A stretch of DNA of 64,000 nucleotides from Jejuia algarum (GCA_947495775.1 CANMAQ010000001.1:248001-312000); one strand, 5' to 3'; positions 25,805-35,833 are shown, counted from the first letter of the stretch. Program-made: numbers and translations. The notes: a model not told the origin generated them from the sequence alone.

Positions 25805-26329
25805 ATGAAAAAAGAAGACTGTTTTTACTTAGGTAAAATTGTGAAAAAATACAGTTTTAAGGGTGAAGTTCTCGCAAAACTAGACACAGACCAACCAGAA
25901 CTCTATGAACATTTAGACGCTATTTTTTTAGAATTGCGCAATAATTTAGTCCCCTTTTTTATTGAACGCTCCCAACTGCACAAATCTGAATTGTTACGTC
26001 TTAAGTTTGAAGAAGTAGACACAGAAGCAGATGCCGATGCTATCATGAAAAGTGCTTTGTATTTACCACTAGAACTTCTTCCTAAATTAGAAGGCAATAA
26101 ATTCTATTTTCACGAAGTTATTGGTTTCACCATTACAGATACACATTTTGGAACCGTAGGTACCATAAAAGGGATTAACGACTCTACAGCACAGGCCTTG
26201 TTTGAAATTGACAGGGATGGTATTGAAATCCTTATTCCTATGAATGATGAATTTATTAGCAATGTAGACCGCAGTACTAAAACAATAACTGTAACAACAC
26301 CTGAAGGTTTAATTGATCTTTATTTATAA
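25805..26329 (+). CDS. rimM: Ribosome maturation factor RimM
   Basis: 174 residues from ATG 25805 (MKKEDCFYLGKIVKKYSFKG), which fits the family N-terminus; an ATG 36 bp upstream is less likely. The N-terminal RimM barrel is followed by a PRC-barrel domain (about 95-174) with FYFHEVIGFTITDTHFGTVG and LIPMNDEFI. It binds S19 and assists 16S processing and assembly of the 30S head. It is linked to rpsP as in the classic rpsP-rimM-trmD-rplS unit, but trmD and rplS are not here. Confidence 0.95.
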   Translation: MKKEDCFYLGKIVKKYSFKGEVLAKLDTDQPELYEHLDAIFLELRNNLVPFFIERSQLHKSELLRLKFEEVDTEADADAIMKSALYLPLELLPKLEGNKFYFHEVIGFTITDTHFGTVGTIKGINDSTAQALFEIDRDGIEILIPMNDEFISNVDRSTKTITVTTPEGLIDLYL

Positions 26330-26331
26330 AA

Positions 26332-26364
26332 AAACCAGTCCTCTCAGGACTGGTTTGCTTTTTT
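26332..26364 (+). terminator. Rho-independent terminator after rimM
   Basis: AAACCAGTCCT / AGGACTGGTTT stem with a CTC loop, then GC and a T-run; starts 3 bp after the rimM stop. Confidence 0.85.
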
Positions 26365-26392
26365 AAGAACATAATCACTATATACTGCTAAA

Positions 26393-26845
26393 TTAACTGG
26401 CAGTTAAGCGGTCTTGACGTACCATCATGCTTAATGATGTAGAAATCGCCTTTTTTTGCGTTTCTAACACATCTACTATGCTCTTGGACAAATCTAAATC
26501 GTTCAAGACTTTATTGTAATGCATTAAGCAGGATAGTTTTATTTTATTAATTTCAGTGAACAACGCTCTTAAGTTTTTAGAGGCTAGTTCTTTTTTTAAA
26601 TCTGGCAAGCTCTTTTTCAAGTTAGACTCTGCCATATCTGTTAACATAGGCACACCGCCTGATTGTCTAATTTCTGCGGCTAAAAATCTACAGAATTCAT
26701 TTCTTTGAAATGCTCTGGCTCTAAAAAAGTGCTTTAGTTCGGGATCGTGCGTCGCTTCAAACGCATCTAAATAGATACGCTCTGTGGCATAATTAATCAC
26801 TAAAAGATTGTTAAGCGGGTCGATTTTTTTATGTAATTCTGTCAT
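26393..26845 (-). CDS. Four-helix-bundle protein, DUF2383/PA2169-like (ferritin-like)
   Basis: 150 residues, all helical. Helix 1 is NNLLVINYATERIYLDAFEA, helix 2 PELKHFFRARAFQRNEFCRF, and later helices LFTEINKIKLSCLMHYNKVL and SIVDVLETQKKAISTSLSMM. Spacing and content resemble the PA2169/DUF2383 family, but the Glu/His metal ligands of true ferritins are not obvious. No signal peptide. Monocistronic, convergent with rimM. Such proteins are often linked to stationary phase or stress; no direct evidence here. Confidence 0.5.
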   Translation of the reverse strand: MTELHKKIDPLNNLLVINYATERIYLDAFEATHDPELKHFFRARAFQRNEFCRFLAAEIRQSGGVPMLTDMAESNLKKSLPDLKKELASKNLRALFTEINKIKLSCLMHYNKVLNDLDLSKSIVDVLETQKKAISTSLSMMVRQDRLTAS

Positions 26846-27017
26846 GACTATTGTATTTTAGCGCAATGGATTGCTAGTTGTTTAGATATCAAAAATAAAG
26901 GTTAAACAAAGTACAAATTTTTTTCCAAAAAAACGCATTTTAAGGCGTTAAATTTTATGTTACACACTAAAATTTAACGATTTAAGACAATATCACAAAC
27001 GTTAAACAAAATAAATC

Positions 27018-27737
27018 ATGCCAAACGCCACGCCCTTTAAATTTAAAGAATTTTCTGTAAACCAGAGCAACTCTGCGATGAAAATAGGCACAGACGCTGT
27101 ACTTTTAGGCGCTTGGGTGTCTCTAAAACAACAGCCGTTTTCTATTTTGGATATTGGTGCTGGTACAGGTGTTTTAGCTTTAATGTTAGCGCAACGAAGT
27201 TCGGCCGAAGTGATTGATGCCTTAGAAATTGATGCTCCTGCTTACGAAGAGTGCGTAGAGAATTTTGAACACTCGCCATGGGGCGATCGTTTGTTTTGCT
27301 ACCATGCTACTTTAGAGGAGTTCTCTGAAGAGATTGATGATGTTTACGATATGATTGTTTGCAATCCGCCATTTTACGCTGAAACGTATAAAACGGACAA
27401 TTCCCAAAGAGATTTGGCGCGATTTCAGGACGCGATGCCTTTCGAACATTTAGTAGAAAGCGCGGCTAAGTTACTATCAGAACAGGGTAGTTTCTCTGTC
27501 GTTATACCCCATAAAGAAGAAACGCATTTTAGCACTTTAGCGAAAGCGCATGGTCTCTACCCTAATGCCATCTTACATGTAAAAGGCCACCCAGAAGCTC
27601 CTGTAAAAAGAAGTCTTATCACCTATTCCCGCAAGCCGTCTGAAACTGCATATAGCTCGCTTACTATAGAATTAGAACGGCATGTTTACACCGAAGACTA
27701 CATCAACCTTACTAAAGCATTCTACATAAACATGTAA
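27018..27737 (+). CDS. trmN6: tRNA1(Val) (adenine(37)-N6)-methyltransferase (TrmN6/YfiC)
   Basis: 239 residues. It begins FKFKEFSVNQSNSAMKIGTDAVLLGAW, typical of the family; the SAM-binding motif I is LDIGAGTGVLALMLAQR and the catalytic NPPF motif is in IVCNPPFYAE (about 118-125). The C-terminal KRSLITYSRK segment is also conserved. It methylates A37 of tRNA-Val. It lies between unrelated convergent genes and is transcribed alone. Confidence 0.9.
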   Translation: MPNATPFKFKEFSVNQSNSAMKIGTDAVLLGAWVSLKQQPFSILDIGAGTGVLALMLAQRSSAEVIDALEIDAPAYEECVENFEHSPWGDRLFCYHATLEEFSEEIDDVYDMIVCNPPFYAETYKTDNSQRDLARFQDAMPFEHLVESAAKLLSEQGSFSVVIPHKEETHFSTLAKAHGLYPNAILHVKGHPEAPVKRSLITYSRKPSETAYSSLTIELERHVYTEDYINLTKAFYINM

Positions 27738-27764
27738 AAACTTGTCTTGTATTGCAATAACATA

Positions 27765-29141
27765 TTAGTCCAAACCAGAAATGACGTCCAGTTGCGGTAG
27801 TGCAGCTTTAAGCTTTTCAATACCTGCTTTAGTGAGCTCTGTTTTCCAAACGTATAACTTTTTCAAGTTTTTCATCTGCTGTAAATATTCGATCCCTGCG
27901 TCGGTTATTGGGTTCCCATACACATTTAAATACTCTAAATGTTTCAGTTTTGTAAGTGGTTTAAGGGCTTGATCTGTCATTTTGGTATGACTAAGTCTAA
28001 GTTCTGTAAGGTTCTCAAACGTTCCTATTTTTGAAAAAATAGTGGTATTTAATGGCAGATTAGACAAGTTTAACCAGGTAATATGTGTCTTTAGCTTTAA
28101 TAAAGCCTCCATTTTATCTGCAGTTAACGGCTCCTTATTATAGGGCGAATAGCTCAACTCCATAACTTCGCTAGAATTAGATATGGTATTAACTTGAAAC
28201 CTTAAAGCACGTATAGCATCCACATCCTCTTCATTAACTTTGGCTAGTTTTAAGGCATCTATAAAAGTTGTCTTAACCCCAATTCCGATGCTTTGTAAAT
28301 ACGCGATCACCTTTTCTGAAGGTTTTAAATCCTTGATCTTTTTATCGAAAGATAAACCACTATCAATCCACCATTCTAACAAAAATGTTTCTTCTTTAGT
28401 AAGTGGTGTTCGCCCTTCTGTAGGCATGAATTTTTTATGAGTCTTATCTAAAGTAACCCGTTTGTACAATTCACTCTTTTTGGCAGCGCCTGCAACGACT
28501 ACCGCGCCCCCAGAACCGCCGTTTAAAATACTCGCTTTATCTGTTAACAACAGATCTCCTTTAGCTTTATCGGAGTTGTGACATACATTACATTTCTTTT
28601 CAAAAATAAAACTAATGGCATCTTCAAAAACTAAAGCCGTTTCTATGTTAGTGACACGTTCGCGTTTGGGCGCTATGCCCGCAAGCGCCTGCAATGGCCT
28701 TGGAGCATGCTCGAACAAATAGGTAGATCCATGGGTGAGATTCCCCCCATAATGCCCTGCAACACTTAATAACACGACAACTAGCCCCATAAGCACGGGA
28801 TAGCTTTTTTTAGCCCAAATTTGAGTATTCTTCTTTCTGTTAACCCCATAAAGCAAAAACGTAAGTACCGTCATCGCTATGGCTGTCCATTTATGTAAGC
28901 CTAAAGCTGTTTCATTATAACCGCCGTCATTAGCCAGCATTAACCCCAAAACAACCGCTAAAACAGCCGCGAAGCCACCTACTAAAAACGCATAAGAAAT
29001 AGCTGCTTTTAAATCTATTTTCTTTTTCCATGCAAGCCCTTCAAAAAGAACGGCTATAATAATAAACCCTATGGGCAAATGCACTATTAAGGCATGAAAT
29101 CTGCCAAAAAATTGAATCGTATTGGTTTCTAAAAACAACAT
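27765..29141 (-). CDS. Membrane-anchored cytochrome-type protein: DUF2231 + c-type haem motif + leucine-rich repeats
   Basis: 458 residues. The N-terminal DUF2231 region (1-160) has four membrane helices and His residues (FHALIVHLPIGFI, LHKWTAIAMTVL, AGHYGGNLTHG). Near residue 190 a planctomycete-type cytochrome c domain carries the haem motif CNVCH, with FMPTEGRTPLTKEE and LLEWWIDSG downstream. The C-terminus (about 325-458) is leucine-rich (NLTELRLSHTKMTDQAL; HLEYLNVYGNPITDAGIEYL; NLKKLYVWKTELTKAGIEKL). It is the last gene of a three-gene unit with DUF1501 and DUF1553 proteins. It may anchor or transfer electrons for an exported degradative enzyme set (inference). Confidence 0.85.
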   Translation of the reverse strand: MLFLETNTIQFFGRFHALIVHLPIGFIIIAVLFEGLAWKKKIDLKAAISYAFLVGGFAAVLAVVLGLMLANDGGYNETALGLHKWTAIAMTVLTFLLYGVNRKKNTQIWAKKSYPVLMGLVVVLLSVAGHYGGNLTHGSTYLFEHAPRPLQALAGIAPKRERVTNIETALVFEDAISFIFEKKCNVCHNSDKAKGDLLLTDKASILNGGSGGAVVVAGAAKKSELYKRVTLDKTHKKFMPTEGRTPLTKEETFLLEWWIDSGLSFDKKIKDLKPSEKVIAYLQSIGIGVKTTFIDALKLAKVNEEDVDAIRALRFQVNTISNSSEVMELSYSPYNKEPLTADKMEALLKLKTHITWLNLSNLPLNTTIFSKIGTFENLTELRLSHTKMTDQALKPLTKLKHLEYLNVYGNPITDAGIEYLQQMKNLKKLYVWKTELTKAGIEKLKAALPQLDVISGLD

Positions 29142-29210
29142 AAAACGGTTTGATCTCGTGTTAAAAGCTTTTTATTGACACCTTCTTATCAGGCTACTTC
29201 TTAAACAGGC

Positions 29211-30686
29211 TTAACTTAAAATATCTTTAATAACATGACCATGTACATCGGTTAACCTAAAATTACGTCCTTGAAAATTATAGGTGAATTTTTCATGATT
29301 AATCCCGAGCTGATTTAAAATCGTTGCCTGTAAATCATGCACATGAACTCTATCTTTAATTCCGTAGAATCCTATCTGGTCTGTTTCACCATGTGTGATC
29401 CCGCCTTTTACGCCAGCTCCAGCCATCCAAATGGTATACGCTTCTGTATGATGGTCTCTACCATGGAACGGCATCTCAAAACCTCCACGATTTTCTCGCA
29501 TAGGTGTACGGCCAAATTCGCCTCCCCAAACCACTAAGGTATCATCTAGTAGACCTCGCTGTTTTAAATCTTGAATTAAAGCCGTCATGGGTTTATCGAT
29601 TTGTCTGCATTTACGATGCAATCCTACATCTAAAGACGACGCTTTATTGGTACCATGCATATCCCAACCCCAATCGTATAATTGCACAAAACGCACCCCT
29701 TGCTCTACGAGACGACGTGCCAAAAGGCAGTTATTCGCAAAGGAGGCTTCGCCTTGCTTTGCCCCATACATCTCTCTAATGTATTCTGGTTCTTTAGAAA
29801 CATCCATAATATCTGGAACGGAAACCTGCATTTTAAAGGCCATTTCGTACTGCGAAATTCGCGACATGGTCTCGTCATCATTAAATTCCTTGTACTGCGC
29901 TTCATTAATAGCGTTAATGGCTTTAAGCGACTTTTTACGTATATCTCTACTCATGCCATTAGGATTAGATACATAGAGTATAGGGTCTCCTGAATTTCGA
30001 CATTGCACGCCTTGATATTCGGAAGGCAAGAAGCCACTACCCCAGGCATTTTTACCTGCACTTGGATTTTTACCTCCAGACACTAAAACCATGTATCCCG
30101 GTAGGTTTTCATTTTCAGAACCCAACCCATAAGTTACCCATGCGCCCATGCTTGGTCGTCCTGTTCTAGGACTCCCTGTTTGTACCAACAATTGCGCTGG
30201 TGCATGATTAAACTCATCGGTATGCATGGACTTTATAATAGCAACATCGTCTACAATCGTTCTAAAATTTGGCAATAGGTCAGACACATAGGTTCCTGCC
30301 TGCCCATACCTCCCAAAATTAACTTGTGGCCCTAGCATTTTAGGCGTTCCTTGTATAAAAGCGAAGCGTTTTCCTTCCAATAAGGATTGTGGGCAATCCA
30401 AGCCGTCTAATTTTTGCAATTCGGGTTTGTAATCAAACAATTCTAATTGAGAAGGCGCCCCCGCCATATGCAAATAGATGACACGTTTTGCTTTAGGCAA
30501 ATGGTGTGGCAAATGCAAACCACCTAAATCTGGTTGTTCCAAATGACGCTGCCCCGCAAAGACATTTTGAGGTCCTATGAGCGATGCCAATGCAATGCCG
30601 CCTAAACCTGTACTACATTTTTTAAGAAAATGACGCCTTGTTACATATTCTAATTTTCGTTTTCGTGCTTCATTAAATAAATCCAT
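29211..30686 (-). CDS. DUF1501 family exported protein (sulfatase-like fold)
   Basis: 491 residues. A twin-arginine-type signal (YVTRRHFLKKCSTGLGGIAL) suggests export in folded form. The mature part has DUF1501 features: VIYLHMAGAPSQLELFDYKP, TGSPRTGRPSMGAWVTYGLG, VRFVQLYDWGWDMH, WGGEFGRTPM and FHGRDHH, with Asp/His residues placed like alkaline-phosphatase-superfamily metal ligands. It almost always pairs with a DUF1549/DUF1553 cytochrome protein, as here 11 bp upstream. The substrate is unknown. Confidence 0.92.
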   Translation of the reverse strand: MDLFNEARKRKLEYVTRRHFLKKCSTGLGGIALASLIGPQNVFAGQRHLEQPDLGGLHLPHHLPKAKRVIYLHMAGAPSQLELFDYKPELQKLDGLDCPQSLLEGKRFAFIQGTPKMLGPQVNFGRYGQAGTYVSDLLPNFRTIVDDVAIIKSMHTDEFNHAPAQLLVQTGSPRTGRPSMGAWVTYGLGSENENLPGYMVLVSGGKNPSAGKNAWGSGFLPSEYQGVQCRNSGDPILYVSNPNGMSRDIRKKSLKAINAINEAQYKEFNDDETMSRISQYEMAFKMQVSVPDIMDVSKEPEYIREMYGAKQGEASFANNCLLARRLVEQGVRFVQLYDWGWDMHGTNKASSLDVGLHRKCRQIDKPMTALIQDLKQRGLLDDTLVVWGGEFGRTPMRENRGGFEMPFHGRDHHTEAYTIWMAGAGVKGGITHGETDQIGFYGIKDRVHVHDLQATILNQLGINHEKFTYNFQGRNFRLTDVHGHVIKDILS

Positions 30687-30697
30687 AGCAAGTCTTT

Positions 30698-33397
30698 TTA
30701 ATTTTTTACAAGAAATTCATCCATATTCATCAAACTATTCATCACAACTGTTAAAGCTGCTAGACTTGTTTGATTTGATTGTATTAACGCCTGTGCCTCT
30801 TCTTCATGAGCAACATAATAGGCTTTGGTGTCGTTATATAATTGGTTTAGAATTTCTAATTTTCCAATACCGATCGCCTTTCCCATAACTTTGCGATAGG
30901 CAATACTTATTTTTTCTTTTATCTCGACTTCCAACGGCGCTATCTCTTTTGCCAAATGCAGCGCGGCTTCAAAATAAACTGGATCGTTTAAAGTGACTAA
31001 TGCTTGTAATGGCGTATTCGTATTAATGCGCCTAGACATACAGGCATCTCTGCCAGAAGCGTCAAAACTTATAAAAGAAGGGTAAGGACTTGAGCGCCTT
31101 AAATAGGTATACACGCCTCTACGATAGGCATCTTCACCTTCACTTGTTTGCCATTGGTCTTTACTGTAAATTACGGTCCATACGCCGTCGGGTTGCTTAG
31201 GCATAACACTAGGGCCATGCATTTTTTGACTTAAAAGCCCTGATACTGCTAAGGCTTGATCTCGTATTTGCTCTGCCGACAAGCGCACTCTAGAACTTCG
31301 TGCCAACCATTGGTTATAAGGATCTTTACGCTTAGCATCCTCTGTAATTACAGCACTTTGTTTATAGGTACTGGACAGTACTATTGTCTTTAATAATGTT
31401 TTTACACGCCACTGCCATTCTTTAGAAAACGTAACAGCAAGCCAATCTAGAAGTTCTGGATGCGTTGGTTTTTCTCCAAGGGTTCCAAAATCTTCAGAGG
31501 TTAACACCAAACCTTTACCAAAGAGTCTTGCCCAGAATCGATTTGCAATAACTCTAGCGGTTAAATAGTTAGCATCGCTCACCAACCATTTTGCTAAATC
31601 TAAACGGTTTTTAAATGCAGCATTGGTTGTATTAAGTAAATCCGGCACGTTGGGCTGTACAGTGTCTTTTAAAACCAACCAATTCCCTCGGTCAAACACT
31701 TGTGTTTGCCTTTTAAAAAGCGGCGTTTTATCAAACATTACAGGCGTACTGTAGTGGTACTTTGCATTTAATAGCCCATCTATTGTTTTATAAGTACTTG
31801 TATAAGCTTCATTTTGAGGTGCTGGTAGCTTTTCACCAAACAAAATACCATCAATTAGACATTTGTAATTTTTAGCTGTGCTCTTTATCTGTATAAAAAG
31901 CGGAGCTGCTTTAGCTTTTGTTTTTATTTTAATAGGTGTATTTACAAATCTTCTGGACGGCTCTAAGCGCGCTTCGCCTATAATAGGACCATTAAGACTA
32001 TCTTGCCTTACCACAACCCGTGCCGTAGCTTTCACCTTTTGCTTATAATTCAGATACAAGCGATCTATAGCGCTTAAATCTACAGTTCCAATTTTAAGAT
32101 ACGCATTGTTATAGGCAATCATAAAATCCTGATCGGCCGTATTTCTATGGGTAGCATTGCCGTAGTCTTCAAAATCTTCAGGGAGAACTTTAGGTTCTTG
32201 CGTACTTATAAAATTACCCCATTGGTTTGCTGTTTCGTCGGATGAGACTTTGGCCACCCACGCCTTAACCTCATCTAACTGCTGTTTTTCAAGTCCTTTA
32301 AATCCGCGGTATAAAGGTGAATCTTTAGGGCCGTCCCAATCTAGAGTATTATTAAAAAAAGCATAAGAAGTATAAAACTCCTCATGTTTAATAGGATCAT
32401 AGGGATGGCTATGGCATTGTACACAGGCCATTGTTGTAGACTGCCACACTTCCCATGTTGTGTTTACTCTATCGATAACAGAAGCTACTCGGTATTCTTC
32501 ATTGCCTGTACCTCCTTCTCCATTAGCCAGTGTATTTCTATGAAATGCTGTAGCGACATACTCCGCTTCGGTAGGGTTTGGCAGTAAATCGCCAGCAAGT
32601 TGCTTTATCGTAAATTCATCAAAAGGCATGTCTGTATTAAATGCATCTATCACCCAATCTCTATACTTCCAAATTTGTCTTTTGCGATCTCTTTCATACC
32701 CCTTAGAATCGGCATACCGCGCCAGGTCTAACCACATACTTGCCCAATGCTCGCCATAACTAGGGGCGTTTAAAAGTGTATCTACAAATGCTTCATAATG
32801 TACCTGAGAGGTATCGCTAGTAAAATTAGCAATTTGTGCTTCTGTTGGCGGCAAACCAGTGAGATCGAGACATAAACGCCTTACCAAATCATAGGGGTTC
32901 GCCTCTACATTTGGGGACAATCCTTTAGCATCTAAGGTTTTTAAAATAAAAGCATCTATAGTGTTCGTTCCCCATTTTGCGTCTATTTCTGGAACTGTTT
33001 TTACTTCTGGCTTTAAATAAGCCCAGTGTTCTTCCCAATTGGCACCTTGAGCAATCCATGTTTTAAGCACGTCTATCTCTTCATCGGTTAAAGGAGGTTC
33101 TTCTATAGGCATGCGCATTTCAGGGTCTTTATGCGTAATCCTAGCGATCATTTCACTTTCCTCTGGATGGCCAGGTACAATCCCATATTTCCCATTAGCT
33201 GTTTTTCCTATGGCGTTTTCTCTAAAAACCAATCCGAATCCTCCAGATTGCTTCACACCTCCATGGCAACTGATGCATTTTTTATTTAAAATAGGACGCA
33301 CTTGCGCATTAAACCCTATCTGTTCTTCTTTACAAGACATTAGCGTTGCAAAACATATGCAAGCTATTTTTATAATGAAGGTAAACCGTTTATTCAT
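30698..33397 (-). CDS. DUF1549/DUF1553 protein with planctomycete cytochrome c domain (lipoprotein)
   Basis: 899 residues. The lipoprotein signal ends at CFATLMSC (Cys22), followed by the haem motif CISCHGG in FNAQVRPILNKKCISCHGG. DUF1549 spans about 150-360 (RRLCLDLTGLPPTEAQI; SMWLDLARYADSKGYERD; ACVQCHSHPYDPIKHEEF, a second CxxCH), and DUF1553 spans about 600-850 (NRFWARLFGKGLVLTSEDFG; RSSRVRLSAEQIRDQAL). It is the first gene of the unit with DUF1501 and cytochrome-LRR proteins. It is abundant in Planctomycetes and found in some marine Bacteroidota, where a polysaccharide-related role is suspected but unproven. Confidence 0.92.
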   Translation of the reverse strand: MNKRFTFIIKIACICFATLMSCKEEQIGFNAQVRPILNKKCISCHGGVKQSGGFGLVFRENAIGKTANGKYGIVPGHPEESEMIARITHKDPEMRMPIEEPPLTDEEIDVLKTWIAQGANWEEHWAYLKPEVKTVPEIDAKWGTNTIDAFILKTLDAKGLSPNVEANPYDLVRRLCLDLTGLPPTEAQIANFTSDTSQVHYEAFVDTLLNAPSYGEHWASMWLDLARYADSKGYERDRKRQIWKYRDWVIDAFNTDMPFDEFTIKQLAGDLLPNPTEAEYVATAFHRNTLANGEGGTGNEEYRVASVIDRVNTTWEVWQSTTMACVQCHSHPYDPIKHEEFYTSYAFFNNTLDWDGPKDSPLYRGFKGLEKQQLDEVKAWVAKVSSDETANQWGNFISTQEPKVLPEDFEDYGNATHRNTADQDFMIAYNNAYLKIGTVDLSAIDRLYLNYKQKVKATARVVVRQDSLNGPIIGEARLEPSRRFVNTPIKIKTKAKAAPLFIQIKSTAKNYKCLIDGILFGEKLPAPQNEAYTSTYKTIDGLLNAKYHYSTPVMFDKTPLFKRQTQVFDRGNWLVLKDTVQPNVPDLLNTTNAAFKNRLDLAKWLVSDANYLTARVIANRFWARLFGKGLVLTSEDFGTLGEKPTHPELLDWLAVTFSKEWQWRVKTLLKTIVLSSTYKQSAVITEDAKRKDPYNQWLARSSRVRLSAEQIRDQALAVSGLLSQKMHGPSVMPKQPDGVWTVIYSKDQWQTSEGEDAYRRGVYTYLRRSSPYPSFISFDASGRDACMSRRINTNTPLQALVTLNDPVYFEAALHLAKEIAPLEVEIKEKISIAYRKVMGKAIGIGKLEILNQLYNDTKAYYVAHEEEAQALIQSNQTSLAALTVVMNSLMNMDEFLVKN

Positions 33398-33632
33398 TAC
33401 ACTTAAAATTTAAAACCAACACATCACTGCGTCTTAACCTCAGCATTCTTTACAATTAATTGCAATCCAGTCTATACCGCACTGATTCATAAAAATCACT
33501 GCATGCAATGCCGTTTCATAATGCATTTAGTCCTTAAAATACCAAAAACCTTATAATAACACCCGTTCTAAAACTAGAAAGATTCAAAAATAACTAAATA
33601 AACTGTTATATTTATTTTCAAAAACAAATGTT

Positions 33633-34811
33633 ATGCAACAAGACCCTTTTGAAGCTCCCGACTATTACCATCTTGACGCTCTTTTAACGGACGAACACAA
33701 ATTGGTGAGAGATGCTGCTAGACATTGGGTAAAACGTCATGTCTCTCCTATTATTGAGTCCTGCGCTCAAAATGCCGAATTTCCTAAGCAACTTATTGGG
33801 GGCCTAGCCCATATTGGTGCTTTTGGCGCTTATATTCCTACAACATACGGTGGCGCAGGTTTAGATCAAATTAGTTATGGGTTAATCATGCAAGAGTTAG
33901 AACGTGGCGATTCTGGCATTCGATCTACAGCCTCTGTACAATCATCTCTGGTAATGTATCCCATTTGGAAATATGGCAACGCAGAACAACGCCAAAAATA
34001 CCTCCCTAAATTAGCAAGTGGTGAATGGCTAGGCGCCTTTGGCCTTACCGAACCCGATCATGGGAGCAACCCTAATGGCATGACTACACATTATAAAGAC
34101 ATGGGTGATCATTACCTTTTAAACGGTGCTAAAATGTGGATTAGCAATGCGCCTTTTGCTCAAATCGCTGTGGTTTGGGCTAAAAATGAAGCGGGCCGTA
34201 TTCATGGTTTGATTGTAGAACGGGGTATGGAAGGCTTTTCAACACCTGAAACGCATCACAAATGGTCTTTACGTGCTTCTGCAACTGGAGAGCTTATTTT
34301 TGATAATGTTAAAGTACCAAAAGCCAATTTACTTCCTAACAAATCGGGTTTAGGGGCACCGCTGCAATGTTTAGATTCTGCGCGTTATGGCATTGCTTGG
34401 GGCGCTATTGGGGCTGCTATGGACTGTTACGACACAGCACTGCGCTACAGTAAGGAACGGTTACAGTTTGGGAAACCCATAGGCCAATTTCAATTGCAAC
34501 AGAAGAAATTAGCCGAAATGATTACAGAAATCACCAAAGCCCAATTACTCACTTGGCGTTTAGGCACCCTTAAAAACGAAAATAAAGCCACATCGGCACA
34601 AATCTCTATGGCGAAACGCAATAACGTTGCTATGGCCTTAAATATCGCAAGAGAGGCACGACAAATTCTAGGTGCCATGGGCATTAGTGGGGCTTACAGC
34701 ATTATGCGGCATGCTATGAATCTAGAAAGTGTAATTACTTATGAAGGTACGCACGACATCCACTTGCTCATTACTGGGCTTGACATTACAGGTTTAAACG
34801 CGTTTAAGTAG
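33633..34811 (+). CDS. gcdH: Glutaryl-CoA dehydrogenase-type acyl-CoA dehydrogenase
   Basis: 392 residues. FAD-binding and substrate motifs are GLTEPDHGSNPNGM and WISNAPFAQIAVVWAK; the catalytic Glu lies in ITYEGTHDIHLLITGLDITG near the C-terminus, in the glutaryl-CoA dehydrogenase context, and an Arg (GDSGIRSTASVQSSL) contacts the second carboxylate in that subfamily. It oxidises glutaryl-CoA to crotonyl-CoA with loss of CO2 in lysine and tryptophan breakdown, passing electrons to ETF. It is transcribed alone. Confidence 0.85.
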   Translation: MQQDPFEAPDYYHLDALLTDEHKLVRDAARHWVKRHVSPIIESCAQNAEFPKQLIGGLAHIGAFGAYIPTTYGGAGLDQISYGLIMQELERGDSGIRSTASVQSSLVMYPIWKYGNAEQRQKYLPKLASGEWLGAFGLTEPDHGSNPNGMTTHYKDMGDHYLLNGAKMWISNAPFAQIAVVWAKNEAGRIHGLIVERGMEGFSTPETHHKWSLRASATGELIFDNVKVPKANLLPNKSGLGAPLQCLDSARYGIAWGAIGAAMDCYDTALRYSKERLQFGKPIGQFQLQQKKLAEMITEITKAQLLTWRLGTLKNENKATSAQISMAKRNNVAMALNIAREARQILGAMGISGAYSIMRHAMNLESVITYEGTHDIHLLITGLDITGLNAFK

Positions 34812-34918
34812 CCGCTCCGTTTATGGCATTTGCAAGGCGCTATCCTAAGTGTAATACTTAAGTTGATCTCCACGCTAACTTTGTCCTTTGAAACACTTTT
34901 TTTGTTTACATTTACCTT

Positions 34919-35833
34919 ATGTTTTCCTCCAAAAAAAGATTAGATAAGGCGTACACAACTGCTAAAATTATTCCCTTTGATGATTCTAGCAAGTTTGTCA
35001 TATTTAGTGATTGCCACCGCGGTGATAATAGTTTTGCAGACGATTTCGCAAACAACCGAAATATTTACGCCCATGCGCTTACCCACTACTACAATGAGGG
35101 GTTTCAGTACTGCGAATTGGGTGATGGGGATGAATTATGGGAAAACTTATCTTTTACGTCCCTATTTAATGCGCACAAAAATGTGTACTTGCTTCTTAAA
35201 CGTTTTCATGAAGAAAGGCGTTTACATATGATTTGGGGCAATCACGACATGGTGTATAGGAATCCGAATTATGTTAAAAAGCATTTAAGCACCTATTTCG
35301 ACCCTAAAACAGGAAAAGATGCTACGCTGTTTACAAACCTAACCTACCATGAAGGGCTTGTTTTAAAACACCGCACATCTGCACAAGAATTGTTTCTCAC
35401 CCATGGCCATCAAGCCGATTGGTGGAATTTTCTATTTTGGAAATGGAGCCGTTTTATGGTACGCATTCTTTGGAAACCTTTAAATGTTATGGGGATTGCA
35501 GACCCTACAAGCCCTGCTAAAAATTACACTGAATTGATTAAAGTAGAACGGCGTACTAAGAAATGGATTGCAGCGCACAACAATAGGTTTACCATTACGG
35601 GGCATACGCACAGACCGCGGTTCCCTAAACCTAATGACATTCCTTTTTTTAACGATGGAAGCTGTGTACATCCCAGATGTATTACAGGTATGGAAATCGA
35701 AAATGGCAATATCACACTCATAAAGTGGCACATTGCTACGCGAAATGATGGTACTTTACAAATTGTACGCGTTGTTTTAGAAGGTCCACAAGAACTATCC
35801 GCATATCATAACCACTTACAAACACGCTATTGA
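34919..35833 (+). CDS. Metallophosphoesterase
   Basis: 304 residues, no signal peptide. All five calcineurin-like motifs are visible: FSDCHRGDN (about 29-37), GDGDELWE, WGNHDMV, FLTHGHQADWW and ITGHTHRPRF. A dinuclear metal phosphatase is certain; the middle region resembles UDP-2,3-diacylglucosamine hydrolase-like or protein-phosphatase branches, but the substrate is open. The stop TGA overlaps the TTG start of the next gene (TTGA), so the two are translationally coupled. Confidence 0.88.
   Translation: MFSSKKRLDKAYTTAKIIPFDDSSKFVIFSDCHRGDNSFADDFANNRNIYAHALTHYYNEGFQYCELGDGDELWENLSFTSLFNAHKNVYLLLKRFHEERRLHMIWGNHDMVYRNPNYVKKHLSTYFDPKTGKDATLFTNLTYHEGLVLKHRTSAQELFLTHGHQADWWNFLFWKWSRFMVRILWKPLNVMGIADPTSPAKNYTELIKVERRTKKWIAAHNNRFTITGHTHRPRFPKPNDIPFFNDGSCVHPRCITGMEIENGNITLIKWHIATRNDGTLQIVRVVLEGPQELSAYHNHLQTRY

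Noticed and set aside
29504..29993. Several overlapping plus-strand frames of up to 129 codons inside the DUF1501 gene
   Set aside because: Three frames open at once over one conserved gene is a composition effect; none has family sequence.
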